Origin: Chromatiaceae bacterium
Lineage (GTDB): Bacteria; Pseudomonadota; Gammaproteobacteria; Chromatiales; Chromatiaceae
Direction of reading: 5' to 3'
NCBI GenBank assembly: GCA_024235315.1
Contig: JACKMP010000001.1
Location: 434,001 to 498,000 of the forward strand
Length of the DNA: 64,000 nt
Shown: positions 32,823 through 42,334 of the stretch, in pieces
Layout: every line of letters begins with the position of its first letter
How positions within the stretch are numbered: the first letter of the stretch is position 1
Program-made: the position numbers and the translations under genes
The notes under the pieces: model-generated
Databases searched by the model: none
What the model saw: only the letters and a program-made list of their open reading frames with translations
Told to the model about the DNA's origin: nothing

Positions 32823-35129
32823 ATGAAAATCGCAAAAAAAACCCTTCCGCTGCTGATTAGCCTCGCGCTTGGCGCCAGTGCTGCGGGCAGTGCGCTGGCC
32901 AACGGCCAGCTCGAAAAGGTCATGAAAGACCGTGGCCTGACCGAAAAAGACATCCTCGCTGCCGCCAAGACTTATACTCCGACCGGCGGGCGCGACGAAT
33001 ACCTCGCTTTCGCATCCGGTGGCCAAAGCGGCCAGGTGATCGTCTACGGCGTGCCGTCGATGCGAATCCTAAAATATATCGGTGTATTCACCCCGGAACC
33101 CTGGCAGGGCTACGGCTTCGACGACGAGTCCAAGGCCGTGCTGGCACAGGGCAAGGTGCGCGGCAAGGATCTGGTCTACGGTGACACCCACCACCCGGCG
33201 ATCTCCGAAACCAACGGGGACTATGACGGCCGCTGGCTGTTCATCAACGACAAGGCCAACCCGCGCGTCGCAGTCATCGACCTGCACGACTTCGAGACCA
33301 AGCAGATCGTGGTCAACCCGGTGTTCAAGTCACAGCATGGCGGCGCCTTCGTCACGCCGAACACCGACTACGTGATCACCGCCGCGCAATATGCTGCGCC
33401 GTTTGAGAACGACTTCGTCCCGCTCGAGGAATTCAACGACAAGTATCGTGGTGGCATCACCTACTGGAAGTTCAACCGCGAGAAGGGCCGTATCGAGCCG
33501 GAAAACTCCTTCATCGTCGAGGCACCGCCCTACAGCCAGGACCTGTCCGACGCGGGCAAAGGGCCGTCTGACGGCTGGTCGTTCACCAACTCGTTCTGCT
33601 CCGAGCGCTACGTCGGCGGCATCGAGCGTGGTCGCCCGCCATTCGAGGCCGGCTGCTCGGCGAAGGACACCGACTTCCTGCACGTGGTCAACTGGAAGAA
33701 AGCCGAACAGCTGTTCAAGGCGGGCAAGACCAAGAAAATCAACGGTGGCAACGTGCTGCCGATCGACGTCGCCGTCAAGGAAGGCGTGCTGTTCCTGATC
33801 CCCGAGGTCAAGAGCCCGCACGGCGTCGACGTATCACCGGACGGCAAATACATGATCGTCTCCGGAAAGCTCGACACCCACGCGACGGTGTACAGCTTCG
33901 AGAAGATCCAGGCCGCGATCAAGGCCGGCAAGTTCGAGGGCAAGGATCCGTACGGCATCCCGATCATCAGCCTGAAGGATTCGATCCACAAGCAGGTCGA
34001 GCTGGGCCTCGGGCCGCTGCATACGCAGTACGACAGCAAGGCCTGTACCGCGTACACTTCACTGTACGTCGACTCGATGGTCGCCAAGTGGGACTACTGC
34101 GAAGGCAAGGTGCTGGACAAGGTCTCGATCCACTACAACATCGGCCACCTGATGACCATGGAAGGCGATACCGTGTCGCCGGACGGCAAGTACCTGGTCG
34201 CGCTGAACAAGCTGGCCATCGACCGCTTCAACCCGGTCGGCCCGCTGCATCCGCAGAACCACCAGCTGATCGACATCAGCGGCGACAAGATGGAACTGCT
34301 GTACGACATGCCGCTGCCACTGGGCGAGCCGCACTACGTGGTCGCGATCAAGGCCGACAAGCTCAAGCCCGAAGTCCGTTACAAGTCGGGATGGAACAGT
34401 CGTGAAGACAAGGTTTCGGAGTTCAAGACCCGCGCCGGCCGCGAAAAGACCGAGCGTAACTGTGATGCCGCCGGCAACTGCACGACCGAGGTCTGGGGCA
34501 CGGTGATCCGTTCGCACATCACGCCCGAGATCATCGAGGCGCAGGTTGGCGACACCGTCAAGGTGCACCTGACCAACCTCGAGCGCGCACAGGACGAGGT
34601 GCACGGCTTCGCGATGTACGGTCAGAACGTCCAGCTGTCGATCGAGCCGGGCAAGACCGCATCGGTCACATTCCATGCCGATCAGGAAGGGGTATTCCCC
34701 TACTACTGCACCGAGTTCTGCTCGGCGCTCCACCTGGAGATGCAGGGCTACCTGCTGGTCCAGCCGAAGGGATACCAGGCCAAGGCATCCGCGATGCAGG
34801 AAGGCGTGGCATATACCCAGGTCGACTACGACAAGCAGGTCAAGACCAACGTCGACACCCAGGCGGTCATCGACTCGGTGGTGGGCTTCATCACCAGCCA
34901 TAACTACCAGGACTTCCCAACGGTAGTCGGTCTGGTGGAAGATGCGACCGACCAGCTCGGCTTCGCCAAGGATGCCAAGGAGAAATCCGAGGCCGCTGCG
35001 GCCAAGCAGGATTGGCAAAACGCAATGCTGTGGGCCAACCAGTGGTGGCAGTATCAGGTCAAGGCCGCCGACCTCGGTCTGCGTGCCAAGACCTTCCTGG
35101 AACAGAATGGTGCGAAAAAGATCAAATGA
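32823..35129 (+). CDS. nosZ: Nitrous-oxide reductase NosZ, Sec-exported (clade II type)
   Basis: A 768-aa periplasmic copper enzyme reducing N2O to N2. The leader MKIAKKTLPLLISLALGASA has no twin Arg and looks Sec-type, as in clade II enzymes. A seven-bladed propeller carries CuZ ligands starting with DTHHP (His123, His124) and including HYNIGH. The C-terminal cupredoxin domain has the CuA set C629-x3-C633-x3-H637-x2-M640. The extra C-terminal region after the cupredoxin core (about 120 aa) is unlike short clade I ends. ATG 32823 is chosen; an upstream TTG at 32793 is unlikely. Confidence 0.96.
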   Translation: MKIAKKTLPLLISLALGASAAGSALANGQLEKVMKDRGLTEKDILAAAKTYTPTGGRDEYLAFASGGQSGQVIVYGVPSMRILKYIGVFTPEPWQGYGFDDESKAVLAQGKVRGKDLVYGDTHHPAISETNGDYDGRWLFINDKANPRVAVIDLHDFETKQIVVNPVFKSQHGGAFVTPNTDYVITAAQYAAPFENDFVPLEEFNDKYRGGITYWKFNREKGRIEPENSFIVEAPPYSQDLSDAGKGPSDGWSFTNSFCSERYVGGIERGRPPFEAGCSAKDTDFLHVVNWKKAEQLFKAGKTKKINGGNVLPIDVAVKEGVLFLIPEVKSPHGVDVSPDGKYMIVSGKLDTHATVYSFEKIQAAIKAGKFEGKDPYGIPIISLKDSIHKQVELGLGPLHTQYDSKACTAYTSLYVDSMVAKWDYCEGKVLDKVSIHYNIGHLMTMEGDTVSPDGKYLVALNKLAIDRFNPVGPLHPQNHQLIDISGDKMELLYDMPLPLGEPHYVVAIKADKLKPEVRYKSGWNSREDKVSEFKTRAGREKTERNCDAAGNCTTEVWGTVIRSHITPEIIEAQVGDTVKVHLTNLERAQDEVHGFAMYGQNVQLSIEPGKTASVTFHADQEGVFPYYCTEFCSALHLEMQGYLLVQPKGYQAKASAMQEGVAYTQVDYDKQVKTNVDTQAVIDSVVGFITSHNYQDFPTVVGLVEDATDQLGFAKDAKEKSEAAAAKQDWQNAMLWANQWWQYQVKAADLGLRAKTFLEQNGAKKIK

Positions 35130-35155
35130 TCTGATCGCTTCCTGAGTTAGGAATC

Positions 35156-35186
35156 ACCGGGGGGCATCGTGCCCCCCGGTTTGTTT
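35156..35186 (+). terminator. Strong intrinsic terminator after nosZ
   Basis: Eleven-base perfect arms ACCGGGGGGCA (35156-35166) and TGCCCCCCGGT (35170-35180) with loop TCG, followed by TTGTTT. It would end most nosZ transcripts and let only a fraction read into the downstream nos genes. Confidence 0.88.
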
Positions 35187-35227
35187 ATGAGCGACAAAAA
35201 CCCGATAACACGAGAGGTTATTAGACG

Positions 35228-35545
35228 ATGATGATGAAAACCCTGTTTGGTGCCGTTCTGGCCTCCACGCTGGTGCTCAGCGTCGGCACTGCCGCCGCCG
35301 CGGACGGCGCCGCCCTGTATCAGAGCAAGACCTGCTTCTCCTGCCACGGCAAGGACGCGAAGACCCCGATCCTGCCGGCCTACCCGAAACTGGCCGGGCA
35401 AAACGCGGTGTATGCGGCGCAGCAGATGAAAGACATCAAGAGCGGCGCACGCTCGAATGGCATGACTGCGGCGATGAAAGGCGTCATGCACCTGGTCTCC
35501 GACGAAGAGATCGACGCCATCGCGCAGTGGCTGTCGTCCCTCTGA
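35228..35545 (+). CDS. Small class I cytochrome c, probable NosZ electron carrier
   Basis: A 105-aa protein with a Sec signal ending AAAA-DGAA. One haem site CFSCHGKDAKTP is followed by YPKLAGQNAVYAAQQMKDI and a Met in SNGMTAAM, resembling one half of a cytochrome c4. It sits directly after the nosZ terminator and corresponds in position to NosC-type cytochromes of clade II clusters. Three tandem ATGs (35228, 35231, 35234) leave the exact start open. Confidence 0.9.
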   Translation: MMMKTLFGAVLASTLVLSVGTAAAADGAALYQSKTCFSCHGKDAKTPILPAYPKLAGQNAVYAAQQMKDIKSGARSNGMTAAMKGVMHLVSDEEIDAIAQWLSSL

Positions 35546-35581
35546 CCTGACGCAGGCCACCGGCCCACCGGGGTCGGTGGC

Positions 35582-35622
35582 TTGACCGCCGTCAAGGCAG
35601 CAGCTTTAGCCAGGACTAATAT
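35582..35622 (+). promoter_or_regulatory. Internal FNR/DNR class II promoter inside the nos cluster
   Basis: TTGACCGCCGTCAA at 35582-35595 is a perfect TTGAC-N4-GTCAA palindrome. A TAATAT element at 35617-35622 puts transcription start near 35630, so the box is centred at about -41.5, the exact class II geometry. It would drive the dihaem cytochrome and the following nos genes independently of nosZ. Confidence 0.8.
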
Positions 35623-35692
35623 GGGCAACATGCGCGCCGACATTCTTTCCGGCGCGTCACCCTAACTGAATCTCGAGGAGCCCGCACACACC

Positions 35693-36412
35693 ATGAATTC
35701 GTCAAGCCTGAAACGCTCATTCATCGCAGCCGCGGTTACCGCCCTGATTTCCGCCCCGACCCTTTCCGCATGGAACGAGGGCGGCGGCGAACAAGACGAG
35801 GCACTGCACCTGACGCCCGACATCGACAACGGTCGCGACGTCTACGAAGTCTGCTCGGCCTGTCACCTGCCCGAGGGCTGGGGCCTGCAGGAAGGTACCT
35901 TTCCGCAGCTCGCCGGCCAGCACCGTGGTGTATTGATAAAGCAGCTGGCCGACATCCGTGCGCTGAACCGCGATAATCCGACGATGTATCCGTTCGCACT
36001 GCCCGAGTCGATCGGTGATGCCCAGGCGATCGCCGACGTGGTCGCCTATATCGAGCAGTTGCCGATGAACCCCGATCCGGGTCGTGGTCCCTGGGAGCCC
36101 GGCACCCCGCATTTTGAGGCCGGCAAGAAACTGTTTGCAGACAACTGTGTGAAGTGTCACGGTGAGACCGGCATGGGTGACAAAGAGAAGTTCTACCCGC
36201 GCATCAACGGCCAGCACTACAACTACATGCTGCGTCAGTTCGAGTGGATCCGTGACGGCAAGCGCCGCAACGCCAACCCGGACATGGTCGAGCAGATCAA
36301 GAACTTCTCCGACCAGGACATGAAGAACGTGATCAATTACGTTACCTGGGTTCCGGTCCCCGCGGAACAGCTGGCCCCGTCGAAAGACTGGCAGAACCCG
36401 GACTTCAAATAA
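35693..36412 (+). CDS. Dihaem cytochrome c of the nos cluster
   Basis: A 239-aa periplasmic protein with a Sec signal (cut near APTLSA-W). It has two haem sites, CSACH in VCSACHLPEGWGLQEG and CVKCH in NCVKCHGETGMGD. Each haem half ends with a helix typical of cytochrome c4-like folds (FPQLAGQHRGVLIKQL and YPRINGQHYNYMLRQF). GAGGAG precedes ATG 35693. Likely passes electrons from a membrane donor to NosZ, by analogy with NosC proteins. Confidence 0.9.
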   Translation: MNSSSLKRSFIAAAVTALISAPTLSAWNEGGGEQDEALHLTPDIDNGRDVYEVCSACHLPEGWGLQEGTFPQLAGQHRGVLIKQLADIRALNRDNPTMYPFALPESIGDAQAIADVVAYIEQLPMNPDPGRGPWEPGTPHFEAGKKLFADNCVKCHGETGMGDKEKFYPRINGQHYNYMLRQFEWIRDGKRRNANPDMVEQIKNFSDQDMKNVINYVTWVPVPAEQLAPSKDWQNPDFK

Positions 36413-36426
36413 GTCTCAGCCCCTAT

Positions 36427-36458
36427 GACCGGCCGGCCGGTACGTTTGCCGGCCGGTC
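36427..36458. repeat. Eleven-bp stem-loop between the dihaem cytochrome and nosB
   Basis: GACCGGCCGGC (36427-36437) pairs with GCCGGCCGGTC (36448-36458) across a 10-nt loop. No T-run follows. It may limit read-through or stabilise the upstream mRNA. Confidence 0.55.
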
Positions 36459-36488
36459 TGACCGTCCACTATTGAAGCTGGATAAGCA

Positions 36489-37685
36489 ATGATGAACCCG
36501 CCCATCCGGATCCGCCAGAACCTTCCGGTCATGATGCTCGGCCTGGTTGCCGTCGCCCTGCTGGCCGCCATTTATTTCCTGCCGACCTGGTGGGTCGCCC
36601 TGAAGGCGCCCAACTACCCGCCCGAGGCCTTCCCGGACGGCGTGCGCATCCATTTCCACATGAACGGCGTGTTCAACGGCTGCCAGAAAATCGAGAGCAC
36701 CGAGATCCACGAGGACCAGGCACTCGACTGCGTGCACGAGATGGACACCATCAACCACTATGTCGGCATGTACCCGATCGCCGCCGGTGGTGTCATCGAA
36801 CGCGCGTTTTCGCCGTTCCTGATCTCGATGCTCGGGGTGATGGTCATAGGTTTCGCGTGTTCGCAGCGGCCGCTGCGCGTGGGCATCATGGGGGTCGGCT
36901 TTGCCGCGATCATCGGCTGGATGGGCATGACCTTTTTCAGTGCCGGTGGGCTGAAATACCAGAACACGGGGTACGTCGAGTCACTGATCACGTCGATGGA
37001 CCAGGAGGCTGGCAGCGAGGAGGCAGAACCGGAACCGACGGGGATAGTCGCCCGCCTGAAGGCCGAGATGGCCGCGGTCGAGGCGCGTGAGCGGGGCGAG
37101 ACGGCGGCGCCCGCTGCTAAAGACAGATCGCAATCATCGGCCAAGACTGACTACATCAACAGCCTGCGTGTGACCTACCAGAAGGACCGCGAGCGCCGCG
37201 GAGCCAACGCCGTGCCCGAATGGGCTGGCAGTGGCCACCAGGTGCTGCTGTGGCACTACGAAAAAAGCCTCGGCCGCTACTTCAACAACCCGGTCGAGAT
37301 CCGCCCGCTGGTGTCGGCGATGAACATTGCATCTTACGTAGTGTTCTTCGGCATCATCGCGGCGATGCTGGTGCTGCTGTTCGGCGCACTGCGCGGCAAG
37401 GGCCCGTTCTACTGGCTGCTTGCGGCCGTCCCGGCACTGCTGCCGGTGTTCTTCATCATCGATTACTCGGCCTGGCTGTGGTGGTACGGCCATCGCCTCA
37501 ATGACATGGGCGCGTTCACGGTCAAGCCGTTCATGCCGACAGTGTTCGGTGACGGCAAGGTCGCGCAGTTCTCGACCCACTCCTATCCCTACTGGGGCTT
37601 TGGCCTGATGCTGGCATTGAGCGTCGTGGTCGCGTTGATGATTGTCCTGCGCCGCAAGCAGCTGAACCGTTCCGCCGGCGGCTGA
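36489..37685 (+). CDS. nosB: NosB-like integral membrane protein
   Basis: A 398-aa inner-membrane protein with one N-terminal helix, a periplasmic Cys-containing segment (GVFNGCQKIES...ALDCVHEMDT), two more helices, a long charged coil, and three or four C-terminal helices. Clade II nos clusters carry an integral membrane protein NosB between nosZ and nosD, and position and topology agree. Its activity is unknown; it is needed for N2O respiration in Wolinella according to published genetics. ATG 36489 or 36492. Confidence 0.72.
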   Translation: MMNPPIRIRQNLPVMMLGLVAVALLAAIYFLPTWWVALKAPNYPPEAFPDGVRIHFHMNGVFNGCQKIESTEIHEDQALDCVHEMDTINHYVGMYPIAAGGVIERAFSPFLISMLGVMVIGFACSQRPLRVGIMGVGFAAIIGWMGMTFFSAGGLKYQNTGYVESLITSMDQEAGSEEAEPEPTGIVARLKAEMAAVEARERGETAAPAAKDRSQSSAKTDYINSLRVTYQKDRERRGANAVPEWAGSGHQVLLWHYEKSLGRYFNNPVEIRPLVSAMNIASYVVFFGIIAAMLVLLFGALRGKGPFYWLLAAVPALLPVFFIIDYSAWLWWYGHRLNDMGAFTVKPFMPTVFGDGKVAQFSTHSYPYWGFGLMLALSVVVALMIVLRRKQLNRSAGG

Positions 37686-37694
37686 GGCCCCCGC

Positions 37695-39056
37695 ATGTGG
37701 CGACACCTTGCTCGGGGGGCTGCGCTGGCAACCAGTGGCTGGCTGCTGAGCACGGTTGTCGCCATGGCGGAAGGACTCCCCTCCTTCCAGGCGCTGGTCG
37801 ACCGGGCCGAGCCAAACAGCGTGCTGTCACCGCCGGCAGGGACATATTCCGGTCCGGTGGTGGTCGACAAACCGCTGGAGATCGACGGGCGCGGCGAGGT
37901 AACGATCGACGCCGGCGGCAAGGGCAGCGTGATCATACTCGATACCGACGGTGCCACAGTGCGCAACCTGCGCCTTACCAATTCCGGCAACTCGCACAAC
38001 GACATCGATGCCGGTATCCAGGTGCGCGGCAACTTCAACGTGGTCAAAGACAATGTTATCGACGACTGCCTGTTCGGTATCGACCTGCAGCAGTCCGCGA
38101 ACAACATCGTGCGGCGCAACCGCATTACCTCCAAATCGGTCGATCTGGGAATCCGCGGTGACGCGATCCGTCTCTGGTACAGCTTCGGCAACAGGATCGA
38201 GGAAAACAGCGCCGTCGATTCACGTGATATCGTCGTCTGGTATTCGCGCGACAACGTCATACGTCGCAACAGTGCACGCGGTGGCCGTTACTCGCTGCAT
38301 TTCATGTACTCACAGTACAATCTGGTCGAGGAAAATGACTTTCGTGGCAACTCGGTGGGCATCTTCCTGATGTACAGCGACAGCGTGATCGTGCGCCGTA
38401 ATCATATCTCACACGCGGTCGGCGCCGCCGGTGTCGGCATCGGCTTCAAGGAGACCAGCGACGTCGACATCGTCGACAACGAGATCCTGTACTGCGCCAC
38501 CGGACTGCACCTGGACGTCTCTCCGTTTCAACCGGACACCACCAACCGTATCCACGGCAACCTGATCGCCTACAACGGCGTCGGCATCCAGTTTCTCAAC
38601 GACTGGACCGGTAATGTATTCGAAGACAACCTTATCAAGGGCAACCTGACATCGGTGGCGGTGCTTGGCGGCAAGACCGCCAGGCGAAATGAATGGAAAG
38701 GCAACCACTGGGACGACTACGCGGGTTTCGATCGCGATCGCGACGGCGTCGGAGACACCCCCTACGAGCAGTACGCCTATGCCGACCGCATCTGGATGGA
38801 CGTGCCGCCGGCGCGCTTCTTCAAGGGCACGCCGATGCTCGAGGTGCTTGACTTCCTCGAGCGCCTGGCGCCGTTCACATCGCCCGACCTGCTGCTGCGA
38901 GACGAAGAACCATTGATGAACGCAGCATTCCGCCTCGAACATGAACCCACAACGGCGACCGCGCCTTCACGCGACGGCGAAGGGCCTGCGGATGTCGCGC
39001 CGGCAGCTGAACCTGATTCCTACGAACTGTTGCGTCGATCACTGGGGCGCGACTGA
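37695..39056 (+). CDS. nosD: Periplasmic copper-insertion protein NosD
   Basis: A 453-aa beta-helix protein with a Sec leader (LATSGWLLSTVVAMA). Many CASH/NosD repeats are visible, for example NIVRRNRIT, NRIEENSAV and NVIRRNSAR. The C-terminal KGNHWDDYAGFDRDRDGVGDTPY is the NosD signature. NosD works with the NosFY transporter to build CuZ in NosZ. It starts 9 bp after nosB. The last 60 residues are an extra low-complexity tail. Confidence 0.94.
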   Translation: MWRHLARGAALATSGWLLSTVVAMAEGLPSFQALVDRAEPNSVLSPPAGTYSGPVVVDKPLEIDGRGEVTIDAGGKGSVIILDTDGATVRNLRLTNSGNSHNDIDAGIQVRGNFNVVKDNVIDDCLFGIDLQQSANNIVRRNRITSKSVDLGIRGDAIRLWYSFGNRIEENSAVDSRDIVVWYSRDNVIRRNSARGGRYSLHFMYSQYNLVEENDFRGNSVGIFLMYSDSVIVRRNHISHAVGAAGVGIGFKETSDVDIVDNEILYCATGLHLDVSPFQPDTTNRIHGNLIAYNGVGIQFLNDWTGNVFEDNLIKGNLTSVAVLGGKTARRNEWKGNHWDDYAGFDRDRDGVGDTPYEQYAYADRIWMDVPPARFFKGTPMLEVLDFLERLAPFTSPDLLLRDEEPLMNAAFRLEHEPTTATAPSRDGEGPADVAPAAEPDSYELLRRSLGRD

Positions 39057-39092
39057 GGCCGTGATGCATAGTCTTTTCGAAGGTGCATAGAC

Positions 39093-39932
39093 ATGAGTAC
39101 CGACAAATCCAAGAAGCCACCGCTCAGCCCGGTGAGAAGAGAACAGAACCGGCGCGAGTTCATTCGCTCCGGCGTGCTGGTCGGCGGAACGCTGATTGCC
39201 GCACTGGCCGGCTTCGTGCCGATCGCCGGCGGTGGCACACATCGCCTGCGTCCGCCCGGCGCGTTGAAAGATGCACAGCTCAGTGAACGCGATTTCCTGT
39301 CGGCGTGCATCAAGTGCGGCCAGTGCGTGCAGGTCTGTCCGGTCGAGGCGATCAAGCTCGCCGACCTGGCTGACGGCTATGGGGTCGGAGTACCGTACAT
39401 CGAGGCCAGGGCACAGGCCTGTGATTTCTCCTGCGACGGCCTGCAATGCGTGCTCGCCTGCCCCACCGGCGCCCTGACCCACAGCCTGAACTACCCGTCG
39501 CAGACGCGCATGGGCTTTGCGCGCGTGGCGCGCCCCGACACCTGCCTGGCGGTACTGGGCAAGGGGTTCAAGGGCCAGGCGCGCGGTGCCGATTTCCGGG
39601 GCGAGCTGCGTTTCGACGAGGTCGACCGCTGGAACCCGATCCCGGTCGCCGATCACCCCTACGACCTGGAACTGTGCGACCTGTGCGTGCGCCAGTGCCC
39701 GATCGAGATCCGTATCGCCCAATGCGAGGACGGCAAACCGCCGTCCGGCGACCAGAACCAGTGCCCGCCGCGTCATGCAATCCGTCTGCAGCCGGTCGGT
39801 GACGGCAAGGCGATGCTGCCAATCATCGAAGACGGCTGCGTCGGTTGCGGTGTTTGCGAAATGATCTGCCCGGTGGAGGAGACCGTCATCGTGATCGATC
39901 TCGACAAGACCGCCGACACGCTGAGCGCCTGA
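39093..39932 (+). CDS. nosG: NosG (NapG-like periplasmic ferredoxin)
   Basis: A 279-aa ferredoxin with a Tat leader (NRREFIRSGVLVGGTLIAAL) and four Cys clusters: CIKCGQCVQVCP, CDFSCDGLQCVLACP, CDLCVRQCP and CVGCGVCEMICP. NosG/NosH in clade II clusters are thought to move electrons from menaquinol to NosZ. It starts 36 bp after nosD and ends 10 bp before nosH. The motif spacing differs clearly from napG in the same window. Confidence 0.88.
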   Translation: MSTDKSKKPPLSPVRREQNRREFIRSGVLVGGTLIAALAGFVPIAGGGTHRLRPPGALKDAQLSERDFLSACIKCGQCVQVCPVEAIKLADLADGYGVGVPYIEARAQACDFSCDGLQCVLACPTGALTHSLNYPSQTRMGFARVARPDTCLAVLGKGFKGQARGADFRGELRFDEVDRWNPIPVADHPYDLELCDLCVRQCPIEIRIAQCEDGKPPSGDQNQCPPRHAIRLQPVGDGKAMLPIIEDGCVGCGVCEMICPVEETVIVIDLDKTADTLSA

Positions 39933-39942
39933 GGGATACAAC

Positions 39943-40920
39943 ATGAACTATTTCATCGAGTCGATTGCGCAGATGCTCGGCCGCACCCCGGCCAAGCCGT
40001 TACAGGAGGAGCTCAAGGTCGAGGTCCGGCAGATCTACGAGGAAAAGCGCAAGCACAAGCTGACCAAGGAGGAGCTGCGCGCTCTGGAAGAGGCCCATGA
40101 ACGTACCCGTCGCCGCCACAAGTGGCGCAACAGGCGCTGGGCGACGCTGATCATCGTCAACCTGCTGTTCGTCGTCTCGTACTATTTGGATGTGCAGCTG
40201 GTCGAGGGCGCGCTGACCGCGTCGCGCGTGGTTGGTTTCCACATGGCCGATCTGAATTCGGCGCTGCAGGTCATGCTCGCCTACAAGCACGTGGTGCTGA
40301 ACCTGTTGATCGGTACTGTCACGGTGTTTCTGCTGTGGGTGCTGCTCGGCGGTCGGACCTTCTGCTCCTGGGTCTGCCCCTATCACTTCGTTGCCGAATT
40401 CGCCGAGAAGCTGCACGTCAAGCTGGCCGACAAGAAGTGGATCAAGCCAGTCACCTTTCACCGCGGTGTGCGCTCCGTGTTCTACGTGATCTTCGCTCTG
40501 CTCGCGGTGGTCACCGGTTACACGGTTTTCGAGACCATTTCGCCAACCGGCATCCTGAGCCGCGCGCTGATCTATGGACCGGGCCTGGCACTGGCCTGGG
40601 TCGCTGTCCTGCTGCTGTTCGAGATCTTCGTCTCGAAGCGCGCATGGTGTCGCTATGTCTGCCCGATCGGCCTGACCTACGGGCTGGTCGGCAGCATCTC
40701 GCCGGTACGGGTCAAATACAACGTGGTCAACTGCCACCACGAGGGCGACTGCCGGAAGGTGTGCGAGGTGCCGCACGTGCTCGACACCACCATCCGCATG
40801 CGCGCGCGCGACGTCGACGTACCGATCGGTGCCGACTGCACGCGCTGCGGACTGTGCGTCGATATCTGCCCCACCGACTCACTGAACTTCGAGTTCGTCG
40901 GGTCGAAGAAGCTCGGCTGA
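39943..40920 (+). CDS. nosH: NosH (NapH-like quinol-oxidising membrane ferredoxin)
   Basis: A 325-aa membrane protein with a charged coiled coil at the N-terminus (residues 20-65), about four helices, the cytoplasmic motifs FCSWVCPYH and WCRYVCPIG, and C-terminal 4Fe-4S sites (including CTRCGLCVDICP). An unusual CHHEGDCRKVC replaces the first ferredoxin motif. Expected to oxidise quinol and pass electrons to NosG. Followed after 7 bp by nosF. Confidence 0.88.
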   Translation: MNYFIESIAQMLGRTPAKPLQEELKVEVRQIYEEKRKHKLTKEELRALEEAHERTRRRHKWRNRRWATLIIVNLLFVVSYYLDVQLVEGALTASRVVGFHMADLNSALQVMLAYKHVVLNLLIGTVTVFLLWVLLGGRTFCSWVCPYHFVAEFAEKLHVKLADKKWIKPVTFHRGVRSVFYVIFALLAVVTGYTVFETISPTGILSRALIYGPGLALAWVAVLLLFEIFVSKRAWCRYVCPIGLTYGLVGSISPVRVKYNVVNCHHEGDCRKVCEVPHVLDTTIRMRARDVDVPIGADCTRCGLCVDICPTDSLNFEFVGSKKLG

Positions 40921-40927
40921 AGGCCTT

Positions 40928-41818
40928 ATGATCCAGATCCACAATCTGCGCAAACGCCTCGGCCGGCGCGATGTCCTGCAGGGCCTCGACCTGGAGATCA
41001 CACGCGGCCAGCGTGTGGCCCTGATCGGATCCAACGGCGCCGGCAAGACCACGCTGATCCGCTGCCTGCTCGGCGAGTACACGCGCGACGGCGAGGTCAG
41101 CCTCGTCGGTCGCGACCCCCGGCACTACCGCACCGAGGTGCTGCGTCATGTCGGTTTCGTCCCACAGCTCCCGCCCCCTCTGAAGATGCCGGTCGGACAG
41201 CTGATCCGCTATGTCTCGTCGCTGTGCAGCGCGCAGAGCGACCACATCGCCGAGGTCGCAGCACGGCTCGGCTTCGATGTCGCGCGTTTTCGCCATCAAC
41301 CCTTCGTTCGCCTGTCGGGCGGACAGAAGCAGAAGCTGCTGATCGCCACCGCGCTGGGCCGGGATACCGACGTGCTGATCCTCGATGAACCCGCCGCCAA
41401 CCTCGACCCGGAGGCGCGGGGGACGTTCTTCGAGCTGCTGGCGGAGCGGCAGAAAGAGGCCGTCATGCTGATCTCCAGTCACCGTCTCGACGAGGTCGCG
41501 GCCCTGGTCAACCGGGTGATCGAACTCGATCAGGGCAAGGTCGTGCTGGACGACCGGGTCGCCGACAGCGTGGACTTGGCCAGTCGCCTCAGTTGCGAGG
41601 TGCGCCTGACCCGGCCAGAGAAGGCTTTCGCCAAGGCGATCGGCGCCTGGGGTTTCGTCGACGTGGAACATGGCCTGGCCTGGAGAGGCATGGTCGCCGG
41701 CGCCGACCGCCTGCGTTTCCTCGGTGTATTGTCGCGCTATGCCGGCCTGATCGCCGCACTCGAACTGCACGAGACCGAAGAGCGCGCGCTGCATCCGCGC
41801 GAGAAAGCAAATGCCTGA
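40928..41818 (+). CDS. nosF: ABC transporter ATP-binding protein NosF
   Basis: A 296-aa ATPase with Walker A GSNGAGKTT, signature LSGGQKQK and Walker B VLILDEPAANLDPE. It partners NosY; NosDFY feeds copper or sulfur for the CuZ centre. The C-terminal 90 residues form the usual extra domain. Overlaps nosL by 8 bp. Confidence 0.93.
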   Translation: MIQIHNLRKRLGRRDVLQGLDLEITRGQRVALIGSNGAGKTTLIRCLLGEYTRDGEVSLVGRDPRHYRTEVLRHVGFVPQLPPPLKMPVGQLIRYVSSLCSAQSDHIAEVAARLGFDVARFRHQPFVRLSGGQKQKLLIATALGRDTDVLILDEPAANLDPEARGTFFELLAERQKEAVMLISSHRLDEVAALVNRVIELDQGKVVLDDRVADSVDLASRLSCEVRLTRPEKAFAKAIGAWGFVDVEHGLAWRGMVAGADRLRFLGVLSRYAGLIAALELHETEERALHPREKANA

Positions 41819-42323
41819 CACCCTGCACCGCTTATCCCTGCTGCTGATCGCAGCCGCGGCCCTGCTCGTCGGCTGTTCCGGCGACCCGGGCACAGGCCCG
41901 GTCGAGGTCAAGTGGGATCGCGATGTGTGTACGCGGTGCAATATGGTGCTCAGTGACCGCGAGCACTCGGCGCAGGTGCGCTATACGCCGACGGACGGCA
42001 GCCGAAGCCAGGTCAAGAAGTTCGACGACCTGGGCTGTGCGGTGTTGTGGCTGGACCAGCAGCCCTGGCACGCTGAAGCCAGTGTGGAGATCTGGGTCAC
42101 CGACTACCGCAACGGGCAATGGATAGACGCACGCAGTGCCCACTACGTAACCGGCCGGCATACCTCGATGCAGTATGGCCTCGGCGCCCAGGCCGAGGCG
42201 ACGGCAGGCAGCCTGGATTTCGCCAGGGCACGCGATCACATCTACCGCGTCGAACAGCAGTTCAACATCCATGGCGGCAATCTCGAGCATCCAGAGCCGA
42301 CGCCACCACCAGCGATCAGATAG
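41811..42323 (+). CDS. nosL: NosL copper-chaperone lipoprotein
   Basis: A 170-aa lipoprotein (lipobox LLVGC) with the conserved NosL motif CTRCNM followed by VLSDREHSAQV and KKFDDLGCAVLWL. NosL binds Cu(I) and delivers it to NosZ, probably through NosD. In many clusters nosL is last; here it precedes nosY. Confidence 0.92.
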   Translation: MPDTLHRLSLLLIAAAALLVGCSGDPGTGPVEVKWDRDVCTRCNMVLSDREHSAQVRYTPTDGSRSQVKKFDDLGCAVLWLDQQPWHAEASVEIWVTDYRNGQWIDARSAHYVTGRHTSMQYGLGAQAEATAGSLDFARARDHIYRVEQQFNIHGGNLEHPEPTPPPAIR

Positions 42324-42334
42324 AGACCGTATCC

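Noticed and set aside
34059..35018. Minus-strand open frame (319 aa) inside nosZ
   Set aside because: Antisense shadow of a clear nosZ reading frame with CuA motif.
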